A DNA stretch of 64,000 nt from Proales similis (GCA_019059635.1 JAGVRJ010000001.1:3348001-3412000), one strand, 5' to 3'. Numbered from the stretch's first letter, positions 1 to 15,322 are shown. The notes: generated by a model from the sequence alone, not told the origin. Made by a program: numbers and translations.

Positions 1-449
1 GATCTCGACCAGATCGTTTATTCGCACTGTGAGCGCCAGATAAGCGTCCAGCTCGCGTCGCGCTCGCTCCATGTCACTTCCTAGTCTGCAAAGAGTCTCG
101 CCGATGAACCGATGAGTGTTGGCCACGTCCACCGGCACCTGCAGTTTAGCACGAACCTCTAATGCGCTTTCGAACTCATCCAGCGCTTCGGCATAGTAAC
201 CTTGTCATTTCAAATTGCAGGACCCACGCCGACAATAGATGGCCAGTGTGAGTGAGAAATTACCGTTTTGGAAATAAGCGTGGCCCAGTTTGAAAAGAGT
301 GTCACCATAATCACCCAGGCGATTGGAGTCTTTTTCAAGTTTGAGCTTCCTTCTAATCAAGTCTGAGAAGCGAGTTAGATGAGACGCTCACTGGTCACAA
401 AAGACCTGGCCTAACCTTTTATTTCGTCGCTCTGTGCACTCTCAGACAT
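1..449 (-). CDS. TONSL: TONSL-like TPR protein, N-terminal part (cut by window start)
   Basis: The reading starts at an ATG at 449 (M-S-E-S-A-Q) and is joined across two introns. One lies between about 372 and 415; the other is about 200-267 (donor GTAATTTC, acceptor TGACAAG). The joined protein shows tetratricopeptide helices: a first repeat with KLGHAYFQNG and YYAEALDEFESALEVR, then ANTHRFIGETLCRLG and a third with RRELDAYLALTVR. From memory of the family, this order and spacing fit the N-terminal TPR block of Tonsoku-like, a replication-fork repair scaffold that works with MMS22L and recognises newly made histone H4. Other TPR proteins are possible because only about 100 residues are visible and the ankyrin and LRR parts of TONSL lie outside the window. 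The gene follows DNA2 on the same strand, 265 bp downstream of its stop. Confidence 0.55.
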
Positions 450-714
450 TGCCGATTCTGTTTTGTGCACAATTATCAATCAAGTCCTAATGCATCCGGA
501 TCAGAGTGCATGAGCATGTGAATGGTGCATAAATTGGAAATGAATTGTGTTTTATTTGATTTGCTTTTCTCTATTCACTGTCGTGTACATACAAAGAAAA
601 TTTGAAAGAGCAAGAAGATTTGAAGAGTATTTAAAAAACTAAATAAAATTGAGTAAAAAAGTTTGAAAAGTAATTGAAGGCAGTCCAGACGAATTGAAGG
701 TCAACTGGTCAGTT

Positions 715-3700
715 TCATAGATGCTGGATGTCATTTAGAGAATCAAGGGTCACAACCGAGTCTGTTTCTCTCATGCACCTGATAAGTTCAGCCACTGGCT
801 TGTAGCGCACCAATGCTTTGGTGGATCCGATCATGACCAGCTTCTCTTTGGCTCGGGTTATGGCCACCGTCAAACGCCGCTTGTCGTTTAGAATTTCAAA
901 CTCCTTGGTTTATTCAAAGTGATTACGCTTCGAGAAAAACAAGCGTTTGGCCTCCTACTGACTTTTGACTCAGACTCGGTTATTTTTGAATTTGTGAAAC
1001 TGAGCAGGACAACTCGCTTATCTCTGCCTTGAAACTGATCCACAGTGTTCACCTCAATCGAACTAAGCTGGTCGGGTCTGGTTCTGAAACGATTCTTGAT
1101 TTCGTTCACTTGGTTGTTGTACGGAGCAATCACTCCGAACGCGCCAGGCTCATCGCAATCGCTCTCCTTCTCAGCTCAGTCTAGAACACGACCGAAAGCA
1201 TGGTTGATCGCTTGGTCGCTTACCTTGATGAGTCGAGAGCAGATCCTGGCTACGATCTCGGCCTCAGTCGGGTTGCGAGATGTTTCAATTTTCTCTTCGA
1301 TTTCTTCCACCAACAGGCTTGTGTCGATCATCACAATTGACTTGGTGTAAATCGCCCGATATTTTTCTTGAATCTGAAAAGCAGTTTTTCGATATGACGA
1401 ATTGAACCGAAAATGTGATTAATCACCTTTGAGAAAAGGCTCGGCTGCAACGAGAGTCTTTTGCTCGCCGTTTTGTCACAAACACATTCAAGTTTGCCGT
1501 CATAGGTGAACTTGTTGGCCAGCCACATGATTTCTCTTCATTTCAAAGGTTAACGGGACTCTTTGAAGACAGTGCGCCTGGCTTTTCATATTACTCGTTC
1601 ATTCTGTACTGTTGAACTAGCTCGACCGAAGAATGTGAACTATCGAGCCATTCGAACAAACTGACGTCCATTCCTCGCTTCCTTTACGTTTTTCCAATTA
1701 ACTGGCTTCAATTTTATGTTGTTTATTTAGGAAAATAAGCGTTTACTTGGCATCTGAGCTTTTGATCACGGGCGGCAGTTGCTCTTTGTCGCCGACCAAA
1801 ATGAACTTCTTGGACAAAAATAGGGGGCCTATCGTCGAATTGAGGGCGAGGTCTGAAAAAATCGCTTCATCAAAAGCTTACCCAGACAAGTGGTCAATAG
1901 CACTTGGCTGGCCTCATCAATTATGCAATAGTCAAACTCGAGACGTGTGAAGACAGCATTGGTAATGCTTGAGCAAGTGGTGGCCACCAGTTGCTTCCTG
2001 CTATAAAATTCTTCGATTTCTTTGACCGATTTCAGGCTACTTGTCTGTTGACCGGCTTCGAATTTCTGCAGCTCTGAATGAATGCGTTCATAGCTGCCGA
2101 CTCTCACAAAATCGATTTCGTACTTTTAAAATCGAAAAAAAAACAGAAAATTTTAAAGCAACATTCTAAATTATTAAGGCCAGCTCACGTCATGGTATAT
2201 TTTAAGAAGCAGATTATCAACAGCCGAGTTTGTAAAGCTGGTAAAGAGAACTTTTTTGCCAAGCTTGACGAGTACAGCGATGAGGGCAGCGATTGTAGTG
2301 GTCTTGCCGGTTCCTGGGTAGCCTTTAATGAGCAAATAGTCGTTGGCCATCATGCTTTTGATAACCGCCGCTTTTTGGCTTTGATTGAGACGCTTGAAAT
2401 AGGATTTGGTGTTGAGAATGGCACTTTTTGAAAGGCATGGCTCGAAAGATGGCCTTATCTTGTCGATTATGAACTCCCTGAGGCGCGAGCACTTCTCGCC
2501 GCTACTCATCAAGCGAGCCAGATTGCAGTAATTTAATGTAATTGCAGATCTGAAATTGATTTTATCGATTCGAAACAAGTGCTTGTTATCGAATCTCAAG
2601 TTTTTGAGATTTTTGTCCAACAACAGTTTGAATCGAGTGCCGCCACATTCAATTGATTTCAAGAATCCTTGTGCTATGCCAAAGTCTCCGCTACTCTGCG
2701 AGCTCAACAACACCATGTCGTTTTCTTTTAGTTTCAAACCATCCCCGAGACTAATTATGAAATTTAAAATGATGAATAGTCGGGGGATCGAGAAATAAGA
2801 GGATCAGCAGATTGGAGTACTGCTTATGCAACTCACGTTTGATCAGTTCTAAGTTCTATGGGGAAGAAACCCTCGCCCGCATATTCAGCGCTTTCTTCAG
2901 GCCTTAGAGAGGCCACTTCAAGACTGAGATCCATCACAGTCCATCCATCGCGCTTCAGCTCCTCTTTGGGCTTCCACCAGACCAGATTTCCACCGTCAAA
3001 CTGTTTATAGTCGCCGAACTCGAGCTCAAGCATTTGATACCAGTTGAAGAAATAGTTTTTATGCTTCTCATTTAGGTGGTCGATTGAACGCTGATAGAGC
3101 GCGATGCAATTGACATCTGCTCTCTGTTTCTCGTTGAATAATGAGCATGTTAGCAGTTGAGGACATTTTGCGCAAAACCGCTCATCGTTCTTGAGTTCCG
3201 GAAGATTATTTTTTAATATGAACCTTACGAGTTCATTTCGAAGCTGCAAGAGTCCTTTTTCAGCGCCGATTAAAGTCATGCCTGCCAATTATTTCAAATG
3301 AGAGAGGTGCATCCTACCGCGAATGCTGTTCTCGTTGCCTCTAATGAATTTCATGCTCATATCTTTTAGATAGAGCAGAAGACCGAAATCCGACTTTTTC
3401 CGCTTCTCTTTGTTGAGCAAAGAGTACAGCATTACTTGGCCCTCATGTTCAACACTGAAAGTTGTGCGGCCAGTTTTCAATTCAACCGGTATTATATGCT
3501 GCTCGGTTGAACTATTGCTCAGCTCAGCGAGTTGTTTGTAAGCCGATAAATTTATTTCAGTTTTGAGCGTCAGATCGAGATTTCCTTTTATGCCAAATTT
3601 GGGCGACCATATTGATTCTTCAATGTCACAGACATTCAAAATCTGCATGTTGGCTGGCTTCTTTCCTACCCCGCTGCGTTTAGAATCAAATGCCATTTTT

Positions 3701-4270
3701 ATATGTTCATTCAGCCATTTGTCAATGTTATGCAGATAGACGCAAGTCTCTTTGATTACTTGCTCTTCATTCATTTTCGACTCGAATAGTTGATTGACGA
3801 TATGCTTTCTGTGCAATATATCCATCAATAGCTCATTTAACTTGGAGCTGCTGTATTTTCTATTTGTGATCGCATGCTGAAATAGAGCGTGCAGTATGTT
3901 TCCCAGAATCATTTGACTCGAGCTCGCGCCAGTTTCCTTAAACTTCCAACCGAGAACCGATCTAGGGTTAGATAATTAAAAAAAGACTCATGCTTCATGT
4001 ATGGGCGACCAGAATTAGCAAAACGTGCATTTACTTTCTTAGGCAAGCGAGGCCTGAAAGTACCGAAGTTCCGGATAAAATGAGATGAGGATTAACTATA
4101 ATGTAGCTCGGAGACGAATCGTTTATCTCATATCCTCCGTTTGATTGTTTGCTCGCCAATACATGAACCAGGTCGTTATTTTCTACATGTGTGCTAGCCC
4201 TTAAATAACCTCAATTAGTTTGTACTGCGCTTTTAGCAAAAATCAAAAATTATCGTCCCTAGGTGGATTC

Positions 4271-4320
<50 letters not shown>

Positions 4321-5429
4321 TAGAGACTTATTCATGAGGCCATTTATATTCCAATTTGTATCCGACCCCAACCGCTATATTGTCCAAAAAACTAACCTCT
4401 AATCTATTCATTCGACGCTCTGCTCTTTTTCAGGTTACTCGGGAATATGAGAATATTTAAAAAAGTTTGGCAGCGGTGGGATTCGAACCCACGCCCTTTC
4501 AGACTGGTGCCTTAAACCAGCGCCTTAGACCACTCGGCCACGCTACCTCTTTCTAGCTTACCCGCTATGGCGAACAGCTCTTTTAACAACGCTCTAACGC
4601 TGCAGGGCCAGAGCGTTAAATTTTGAAATTAGTTTTTTTTCCAACCTAGTCGAGACTAAAATCAGCTGTTTCAACTCCCATGAAGACGAAACTCTCTGTA
4701 GAGAATTCATAATAGGTCAAATTAGACTAATTTTAGGAGAGGGTTTGTCGAGCCGAGCTTATCCCACATGACATTTGGACACAGAGCGGTAGGAGGCGAA
4801 ATTGGTTGATAACAAATGGCGCTCGATGGTTTTTACCACATTTTGTTATGCTCTCGATTTATGTATGAGACGGTCACTTACCAAGAGTCGAGTAGAGTGC
4901 ACATGCGGACCTGGCCACAAATAGGCGTTCCATCAAAGTCTATTTTAAGCAAGTGAAGGCGCACGCCAGCAGAGCAATCATCCACTTGACTAACAACGTA
5001 GAGAAACTCTGGTAAGCAGCTTTTGGCCGTTTGAAGGCTGTCACAGTCAGCGGCAAGCCTGATTAATTCGTCGTCAATCAAACTGTCTAGTTCTGAATCG
5101 TTCTCATGAGAAATTGTTTCATTTGCTTCAAATATAATCACAATTTGGCCTAATTAAAGACTCAATTTGTTTGCATGTGTTTCGAAGAGCCCACCATTTG
5201 AAAGCGGGCGCTCGCGCTCTGCCGCATCATGAAGATGATAAGTTTTCAGCTTTTTACTTGGTGGCAGCGCTGAAGGCATCGACGGCGATATATCACAACG
5301 AGCTTGCTTTCGCTCATCGTTACGCGCCTGCTCGTCTAACCATCTAGATTTCGTCGATAATGAGCGCGGCGATGGGCTGAGACGAGACTCAACGCAGGCG
5401 GCTGTCGGCGCTTTATTTGTCGAATTCAT
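715..5429 (-). CDS. DNA2: DNA2 replication helicase/nuclease
   Basis: Dna2 is a nuclear 5'-flap nuclease and 5'-3' helicase for Okazaki fragment processing and DNA-end resection. Exons read from a start at 5429 include 5195-5429, 4880-5149, 4035-4199 and 3961 downward. The second and third carry the OB-like N-terminal region (ending CTLLDSW, resuming ASTHVENNDLVHVLA) and the LSGTSV segment. The PD-(D/E)XK nuclease residues are visible: D in GIKGNLDLTL (about 3,575), E and K in PVELKTGR (about 3,475), and EGQVMLY. The four cysteines of the iron-sulfur cluster are one in LACLRK and three in FCAKCPQLLTC (about 3,160). The SF1 helicase has Walker A GYPGTGKTTT (about 2,310), DEASQ (about 1,915), GDKEQLPP, YRMNE, VNTVDQFQGRD and a final AITRAKEKL. 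The stop is TGA at 715-717. All core residues are intact. An in-frame TGA at 1176-1178 lies in a short intron starting GTAAGCGACC. The 680-nt intron 4200-4879 hosts two tRNA genes. Confidence 0.92.
4254..4327 (-). tRNA. tRNA-Asn (GTT)
   Basis: The 74-nt minus-strand sequence folds as a full cloverleaf. Its acceptor stem is GTCTCTA paired with TAGGGAC, with discriminator G. The anticodon loop CTGTTAA has anticodon GTT, and the T arm contains the B-box GGTTCGAATCC. It lies in a DNA2 intron, in the same orientation as DNA2. Both Pol III internal promoter boxes are intact, so it looks functional. Confidence 0.96.
4468..4547 (-). tRNA. tRNA-Leu (AAG)
   Basis: The 80-nt class II tRNA has acceptor stem GGTAGCG paired with CGCTGCC, discriminator A, the A-box region TGGCCGAGTGG, an anticodon stem CTGGT/ACCAG with loop TTAAGGC (anticodon AAG), a variable arm, and the B-box GGTTCGAATCC. 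It closely resembles the usual animal tRNA-Leu(AAG). It lies 140 bp from tRNA-Asn, on the same strand and in the same DNA2 intron. Confidence 0.96.
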
Positions 5430-8348
5430 TTTTTCTTATCCGTCGCCTTCTCTTGCACTCTATCTCTTCTGCGTATATCTCTCCGCTTCCACTTTCTGAC
5501 GCTCTTTTTCTCGCTCTTGCCAACTCGTGTCTGCTTTCTAAAGCGAGTGTGCGAACGCCTGTGTCAATCGAATTAGCCAATTGAACAAGGAAAGACAAAC
5601 ATGATTTTAATTTTTGCGGGCTTGTTTATCAAGTGAGCTCGTCAATTAGCAACAATTGTTTGATTTTGCCTAGCAAGCTTAATGGCCTCAAAGCATGGAC
5701 TTGCGTCAGAAATGTTTGTGCGTCACGAGCAGGCTTTTGAATGAAGTGAACAATGCCAAAATAGAGTACATACACCATCTTAAGCAGTAGAGTGGTGCCG
5801 GCTGAAGTAAAATTAGTTCATGGAACGAAGAACGTTGCGACTGGTTCGCTTGCTCGTCCTTGATTCAGTGCAACTTAAATTATACACGCACGCTCCCTAA
5901 TTTCGACTCAAATCGCTTAATTTACTTCACTCATGCCTGCTTTTAGCCGACGGTCCACTTCGATTCGAAACTTCCACTCGACTTTCAATCTCCATTTTTC
6001 GCATTTATCCGGGCTGTGGTCGCCCGCATAGCAGACATGCTCTCTGGGATGCTTGAATATTTTTTATTCGCTTTATTAAAAATTCCATCGTCGAATCTCA
6101 CGCAGGCAAGCAGGCCGAAGCTGTCGAATCTCGCCGAGATTTCCTTCTAAAAATCAGTTTTCTTTCGTTTTCAGTCTGACAGCTAGACAATTCTGCCACG
6201 CGCCTTGGTCTTCAGACAAGCTGATTTAAATTAGAAATTAAGTAGAAGCTGACAGTTTAGCTATTAAAGCATTCCCAGGTCCATCGGTGTTCGTGCGTCC
6301 GACTTGCAAGCCGCTGCTCTTGTTTGAACGCAATTGCTTTATTTTCCTGCATTTCATTCGGTTTTGCCTCTGGCCTGACACGATTATCTCTTGTGCAGTT
6401 ACGTAATTTCGCGTTTCCCGCTCTCTCTCTCAACAAGTTTGGCAGTGAGAAAGCAGTCGGCTTCAGAACCAGCTACTCGTACATGAAAAGCGCACACAAA
6501 CACACACGTAGCCTAGAGAGCCATACACTCGAGCGCGCTTTGGGTTTATTTCTCGTTCCACGATTTAATTAAGTAAGAATAAATCATTCATTGGCCCGTT
6601 GGCTTCAGATTGTGAAGGTGAACGGGTGCCGAATGGAAGTGCGATTCACGATTCATCTTATCAAAATCGCCTCAGTTCAGTTCCTTTTTGGCCGGATGCG
6701 TCGTTTCCAATGATAAAACTCTTTGTTCAAAGCTAATTAATCCCGCATGAAAGTCTGGATTAACAACCCAAGAATTCTGTATTCTCTTACGTCAGCAGTA
6801 TACCGCCGTGATAAGTCCTGACTGACCCCTTAGGATAAGCAGTAGCTCATCAAATTCGCCTGCTTTTCTAGCCTTGAATGAATTCGCCAGAAGGAGGAGG
6901 CAGAATAGAAAATCACGAAATTTTCATTTATTTTGCGCGTATAGTCGCGTGTCGTTTTGCTTGAGTTGGCGGCCTGCCTGACAAGTCATATGGCAGTTTT
7001 CACAAATTTGAGCGAATGGCGCGCGAGAAAGCAAGTGATTGACGAACATTAGCGTCAATTGAAAGCAAATAGTAGGGCCGTACATTAGCGAATTGCAATT
7101 TACTCTCAGTAAACAGGCGCGGCTATGCGCAGCTTTGAATTAGCTTCTATCTCAGCTATTATGTAATCACCTTAGGTTCAATGTAAGCTGTTGCCTTTTA
7201 TGATTTCTGCATTGTTTTTGGTTTGTGTGTGTGTGTGTGTCTGCCGGGCGGGGTGTATTAGAACATCAACTCGACGTTGCATCAGAGCCTAAATAGTTGA
7301 AGCTCTTGACGTCACTGATCTCGAATACGAAAGCATTCATTTTTATTCTTAATTTGAACAAAATCAGCAATGAGCTTTGGGCCGTGTGATTGCGCAGTGA
7401 CGCTGTTGGCGCCAACATTAACCCAGAGGTGTCTAATCTTTCTACTTGAGCTTTACAGTCTGACTGCTTGCTTCAACTGGATCGTCTAATTTCGTGATGG
7501 CTTTGTATGCGTGCTTGTCCAATTCGTATTCAGTTCCAGTCATGACCTAGTTCAATGCCATTCTTGACTGCAACTCATTGACGCAATGCTTATTTCAAAA
7601 GCAGCCATCTGTATGATTAAATGTGGCGGTCCGTCTTCAGATTGGGCGCCGGTATGCATCACAATTCGCAAATAAACACACCAGTGGTGCCAAATTAGCC
7701 GACCAAATCTTTTTCATTGGCGGCATGCGTGCACAAGGTAAGCCAAATGCGTATTGATTTTTCATAATTACTTAGACAACCTTCGAAAGCAAGCTATTGC
7801 TGGCGCTCTGCTCATATGTCATTTTGCAAAATCGTGAGCGTGACTGTACAGTCAAGCGACTTTGAATTCATGCTAATGAAAGTTTCTCTCCCTCCTCGGC
7901 TTTCGCATTTTTTTCTCTCGCCGGTGAACAAATGACAGCTCTCACCATACCCACAGCTCTGATATTCTACAAATCTATCAGAGACATTTCAATTATTATT
8001 ATTGTTATTATGTCGTCGCATCGTCTGATTTAACGGTCGTAAGGCGTTTTCAATTTCGTCTATGCCAACTCAAATATTGGCGCTTTCCAAGCATCTCGTT
8101 CTTCATTTTTTTCCGCTCAACATCCGTCATGGGCTTTTAAATCAGCAGCTGAAGATTAATGCTTTTGTGAGTAGGACATATGTCTGTTCCATTTGGCTCA
8201 AGACAGATTCCTTTGCTTTCTTTTGTCTTCTTTTCTTTTTTTTCCTCTAGTCTCAGAGCCTCGATCACATTTTGTTCAACGGGCCTCGGTAGCGTTTGAT
8301 TATAGAAATATGCCGAAACCAAGCTAGCTTAGCTGCTTTGATAGTCAA
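5430..8348. other. noncoding spacer between DNA2 and the diacylglycerol kinase gene
   Basis: The two genes are divergent, so both promoters should lie here. I see no convincing exon. The short open frames lack splice support and recognisable protein similarity. A (GT)n tract sits at 7224-7240. Confidence 0.6.
7224..7240. repeat. (GT)n microsatellite
   Basis: This is a 17-bp uninterrupted GT/TG array in the spacer upstream of the diacylglycerol kinase gene. Confidence 0.9.
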
Positions 8349-11300
8349 ATGGAAGTCAAGGATTGGACAGTCGGCGTAGACGACTCTTCCAACATAAATG
8401 GAGAGCAGATCTGGCAGCAAGTGTCGAAAACTCTAAATCGTAAAGAGAGCAAGAGCTCGTCAAATTCGACTGCCTCTCAAGACAATGACCCTGGTTGTTC
8501 ACAAGATGCTCGCAGCAAGATCGTCCGGCTCCAGTCAACGTCGTCCAAGTCAAGTCAAATGAAAGATGATAGACAGCGGTCAAATTTAAATTCGATTGAA
8601 TCCGAGTGGTCCACTTCTGATTCGTCATCAAAAAAGACCAACAACGAGTTGGGCGTGAATGAGGAGCCGGCCAACTTTCCCTCGTCCAAATCTATGCCTA
8701 TAATCTCGAACAGAGACTGGGAACGAGCAAGGTCGCAGCCTCCACGATATGAAAAAAGTCAGTCGATCGATTACGAAGTCGATCAAGAGGCAAAAAATCG
8801 TAAAGGAGCTCGACTCGCGTTTAGCTGGATGATGGGCCGGTCCAAGTAAGCTGCTATGGTTGTTGAGTTATGTTTAAGGCGGCGTCTGTCACAAACAACG
8901 TTTAGAAAGTCTAAAAAGCGCTCGTCCAGCTCGGTGCCGAATCGAAATCAAAACTGGCACGCCGGAATATTTGGCAAAGCAAAAAGACACAAATCGCCGC
9001 TGAGAAGGAAGAGAACGAGCAGCCAGAAAATCGACTGGACGGTAACTCTCGACCCTTTGAGTTCACCGATCAATTGGGTGAATCCTTTTTGTTTGTTAAG
9101 GAAAATGCTCTGCCAGGTACTCACATGTGGACTGAGGTGTCCAGCTCGAGCGCCAACGATTCGTGCTACATGAGCGAAGAGAATGTGCTCAAGTTCCACA
9201 GTCTCACACAAACTTTGCCACGATGCCAGGTGATAGATAGTCTCTGCTCATGTGGCTCGAGCAATAATTACTAACCAGTAAGTTCAGCAGGCCAAGACAG
9301 GCGTGAAATATCGGTGTGCAATATGCAAAATCGTTTGTCACGAGTCTTGCCGCGATTCGATTCAAGTAAGCGTTCAGACGTTCGAGCAATTGCCCAAGCC
9401 TCACTGTCTCTCGTTTCAGTGCCATATAAAATGCCGAGTTACTTTTCGTGACGTAGCCGGCAAGTCAATTAAAAGCAAAGAAGTAAAACATTTCACAATC
9501 ATTTTTGCTTTCGTTCGCTTCATCTGAAATTCAATCTGAAGAACGCGTTTTTCAATTCGCACCATTGGACTTGTCGTCGACTCGATGATGATCTCTGCGA
9601 CTCTAGATGCCAAGCCTGTTTAAAAGTAGATTACTTGAACCAGAGCTCTCTTTGCATTCGCTCTCACGCTCGAATTTGAAGAACTATTCAAACCGCTTCG
9701 GCCTGAACGGCAGCCGAACTCTGGTCGCTTGCAGCTGGTGTAAAATTTCATATCACGTCAAATGTTTTCCCAAGAACTTTCTAAATTCTGAATGCAATTA
9801 CGGCGAGCTCAACCAGCTCGTCATTCCGCCGAGTTGGATTATAAAATCGACTTTGCCGTCGTATACGTCGTCCAGCAAGAGCTCCACTCGCTCAAGCTTT
9901 CGCTTAAACCCGTTCAGTCGCGGGTCAAAGCCGCGCAATTCGAAAGATTTCACCGTCAACGGCACCGCTGCGGACGACAGCGAAATTGAAATTGAAAAAA
10001 TTCGCCTCAACAGCGCCAATTACAAAGCATTTATCATCCGACCAGAGACCTCAATCAATCTATCGTTCTTCAAGCCTCTGCTGGTTCTCATCAATCCAAA
10101 AAGCGGCGGAAAACTTGGTCAGCGACTCTACCGAAAGCTCAGCTGGCTGTTAAATGCTCGGCAAGTATTCGATCTAACGCTCACCGACGGACCTCGGCTT
10201 CCGTACGTATTCCTCTCTGGTCGTTTTTTTTTTGTTCTCCTCATTCTAATGCGCTTCTTGTCCTCAGATTGCACCTGTTCCGAAATGTGCCCAATCTAAG
10301 GCTACTAGTCGGAGGTGGCGGTATGTGCTTGACCACTTTTTGTCTCAGTTAGTTTGTAATCGACTTGTTCTACAAGATGGAACAGTTGGCTGGGTTTTGT
10401 CAGTGATTGATCAGATTAAGTTCATTTCTGCGCCGCCTTCGGTGGCCGTTCTTCCTCTGGGCACTGGCAATGATCTGGCTCGAGCCCTAAATTGGGGCGG
10501 CACCTACACCGACGAACCGCTTACTCGTGTTCTCCTGCGAGTGATGGAAAGCCGTGCAGTCAAATTAGATCGGTAAATTCAAACACTCAGTTCGTTCACC
10601 GCCTAAATCTAAATCGGTGCGGGCAAAAGCTGGAAAATATCAACTCAGCCAAATGAGAAAGCCAAACTGAAAGAGGCCGACGCTGACACGATGGCAGTTG
10701 GCGAGCTCAAAAACGACATTATGAACAATTACTTTAGCATTGGCGCCGATGCCCATGTTTGTCTAGAGTTTCATGAGAGAAGAGGTAGCCATTCGGAGCC
10801 CGCTTTGGTTTACAAATCGCCTAAAGATTCTCTTTTATTTCAGAAGCCAATCCTGATAAATTTTCGAGCAGATGGGTAAACTTGCTTCAGTATTTGGAGG
10901 CAGGAGGCAAAGACTTTATAAAGAAAACTTGGCGCGATCTGAAAGATCACATTGAACTCGAGGTAGCTGAGTCTTGTCATTCGCCTAGTTGGCTGCCAGT
11001 TTCTTAATCGCAAATTCAAGTGCGACGGCCAAGACTACACGCCCCTGATCCGCTCCAGAGGATATCACTGCATCATATTTTTGAACATAAGCAAGTATGG
11101 GTCATAAGCTGCCTGCTGACAACCAAATCGCCGAATCTCATGTTTGTTCACGCAGATACAGCAGCGGAACTAATCCGTGGGGCGGCTCTTTTGACAATCG
11201 ATACTTGCCTCAGGCGATGAACGACGGTCGTCTAGAAGTAATCGGATGCTATACGTCGACCCTTGTAAGTGAACGAAGAGATGAAAATCGACATCGGCAC

Positions 11301-12238
11301 CAGCTGAACAGAATGAACTTTTCAAGGCCAAACTGCAGCTGGGCGGAACGGGCGATCGTCTCTGCCAAGCAAAAGCCATCAAACTTACCACATACACCAA
11401 CATTCCGATTCAGATAGACGGCGAGCCGACCAAACTCTCGCCCTCAATTATTCGAATAGAACACAAAAACCAGGCGAATGTGCTCGAATACGTCAAATAC
11501 AAGTAAGTGACATTGCATCGATTAAATGAGCAGGCAAACTCAACTTGAGACAATTCAAAGCACTGACAGTCCCATATTGGCCTATCACGAGAACATATTG
11601 AAGAACTTTCAGGTGAAATGCATTCGCCTGGCCGACTACAGCCAGCATCGACACCGGCCAGAAATGCTCGAGCATAAAGCTGTTTACATCGGCACAATCT
11701 GCACCTCGAACATATCCAACCAGTTGTCAAATGTCAAAACTACCGTTGACTTGTTGATTCAGGTCAGTAAAGCATCTACTCGCTTGAACTGATGCCTTAA
11801 TATTTTTTTGAAAAAATAGAATTGCGCAAACGGTTTCTATACCGACAAATGGTGTTTTCTCAACGGTGAAGAATTCTCGCGCATCGCCGACGACTCGTTC
11901 GAATGTCTGTTGGACATTGTCTCGTCTGACGAGATAATCTACTTACTTGACGAAAATGAGGAACCTTGCGAAAAACCGAAGCCACCAGGAGCCGATGAGC
12001 AGCAAAAGTAAACCTGATTTCCCAGTAAATCGCCGTCTGACATAATAATACGAACTTTTCAAAAAGAGCTCAAACGGCCTCTTTAGAAATTGAAGAAAAA
12101 GCTTGGTCAATAATCACAAAATCGACTATAAGAACATCAAAGTCTTCCAATCGTCTACACAGCAAGGAGCAGTTGATATTTCCAAGTGAGTGAGATAAAT
12201 CAGAGCGACAAGTGCTCGCGGCTTTTTATTCCTTCCTA

Positions 12239-14071
<1,833 letters not shown>

Positions 14072-14549
14072 TTAATGAACCTTCTTTCTGATGGTAACGA
14101 ATATTTCCTTGCTCTTGTTGTTGAATATGAAAAAGTGATTTACTCAATTTATACTTTAATTCATATCTCATATTTTTTGCTTTGTCGAAACAACATTATC
14201 TACATCATATTTGAAATTAAACAAAGAACTACTTTCTTTTAGTACTATCATCTTTATATTCTTTATCTTCGTCATAAGTATGAGTCTTCCTATCATTTAT
14301 TATCTTTCATTCTCATGTTTCAGCCCTCTTCACCTCTTATATGTAGGTATCAATGTTCCCCCATATTGCCTTTTTTTAATTATTTTCGAAAATATCTCAA
14401 GAAGCCAGCGCGTCTTTATCTTGAAAAAAGAAACAAAAATGCGCAATTCAAAATTAAGCCCCAGAAAAACGCTTAATTCTTATGATGTTGCTGTTGTAGA
14501 ATGTCATACGACTGTTTAACTCTGACAATAAGACTTAATCATTAGTAGA

Positions 14550-14830
14550 TACGCACGGCTGGCGGCAGGAGAACGGGGACGGCGGGAATCGCCCGTGCTG
14601 CGGGCCCGCGAGGAGCGAAGTTCCCGCAATCGGTCAACGACGGTCGAAAATTTATTTAGCTTCATTTTCAAATGGAAGCAAGCGACCATGCGGCGAGGAA
14701 AGTTGATTTTTTTTCCGGGAGGGGCGGGAAGGATGTAACCGACTCAGCGTTGCATTCGCAACTTTGAGTTGGTTCCGCCCTCCCGTCCCCCTGTCTTATT
14801 TAATCCGCTGCTTGCGTAAGCAAGCAGAGA
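14550..14830. other. GC-rich patch upstream of JNK copy A
   Basis: This block is much richer in G+C than its AT-rich surroundings, with runs such as GGGAGGGGCGGG and a roughly complementary CCGCCCTCCCGTCCCCC about 60 nt away. I see no coding potential. It ends near a (GA)n run at about 14,828. It may be a promoter region or a remnant of inserted DNA. Confidence 0.35.
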
Positions 14831-15322
14831 GAGAGAGACAGAGTAGTCGTTTGAAAATAAAGAAGACGAATAAGCTTATCCATAACTTATCCACCACTTT
14901 TATTGGGGATAAGCTTACAACAGTTTGGACGCGTAATCATTCAAACTGTTACATGGCATTAAATTCTTTTTTTGTAGAAAATAAAGAATTCAAAGGAAAT
15001 CAAAACCGGATTTCAAAATCATATATTGGGTGTCCATAAGCTGAATCGACAAAACGGATTCTACTTGAATTGATATTGATATTTTAAAGGGAAGGGTTCG
15101 TTAATCATTCCATAGGCCGGTTTAGCTAAAAAACTTTTTAAACGAATATTTTACCAAAACATTTCTTTTATTTATTTACTGCGCACTAAAGTGCATAGCT
15201 CATGAGGCCAGAGCAAACCTATACTGCCAGTTGTTATTGCATTAGGAAATACATTGAAGAAAAAAAAATTCATCAATTTAGACAGTGAGATTCTATAATG
15301 TCGTGATTTTTCATAAAACGGA

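Noticed and set aside
1176-1178. In-frame TGA inside the DNA2 helicase region
   Set aside because: A donor GTAAGCGACC directly after RLIK and an AG acceptor just past the TGA remove it as a short intron and restore the frame; DNA2 looks intact.
5413-5598. 61-residue minus-strand frame overlapping the DNA2 start
   Set aside because: Arg/Glu-rich without similarity, in a different frame from DNA2; probably 5' UTR or promoter sequence.
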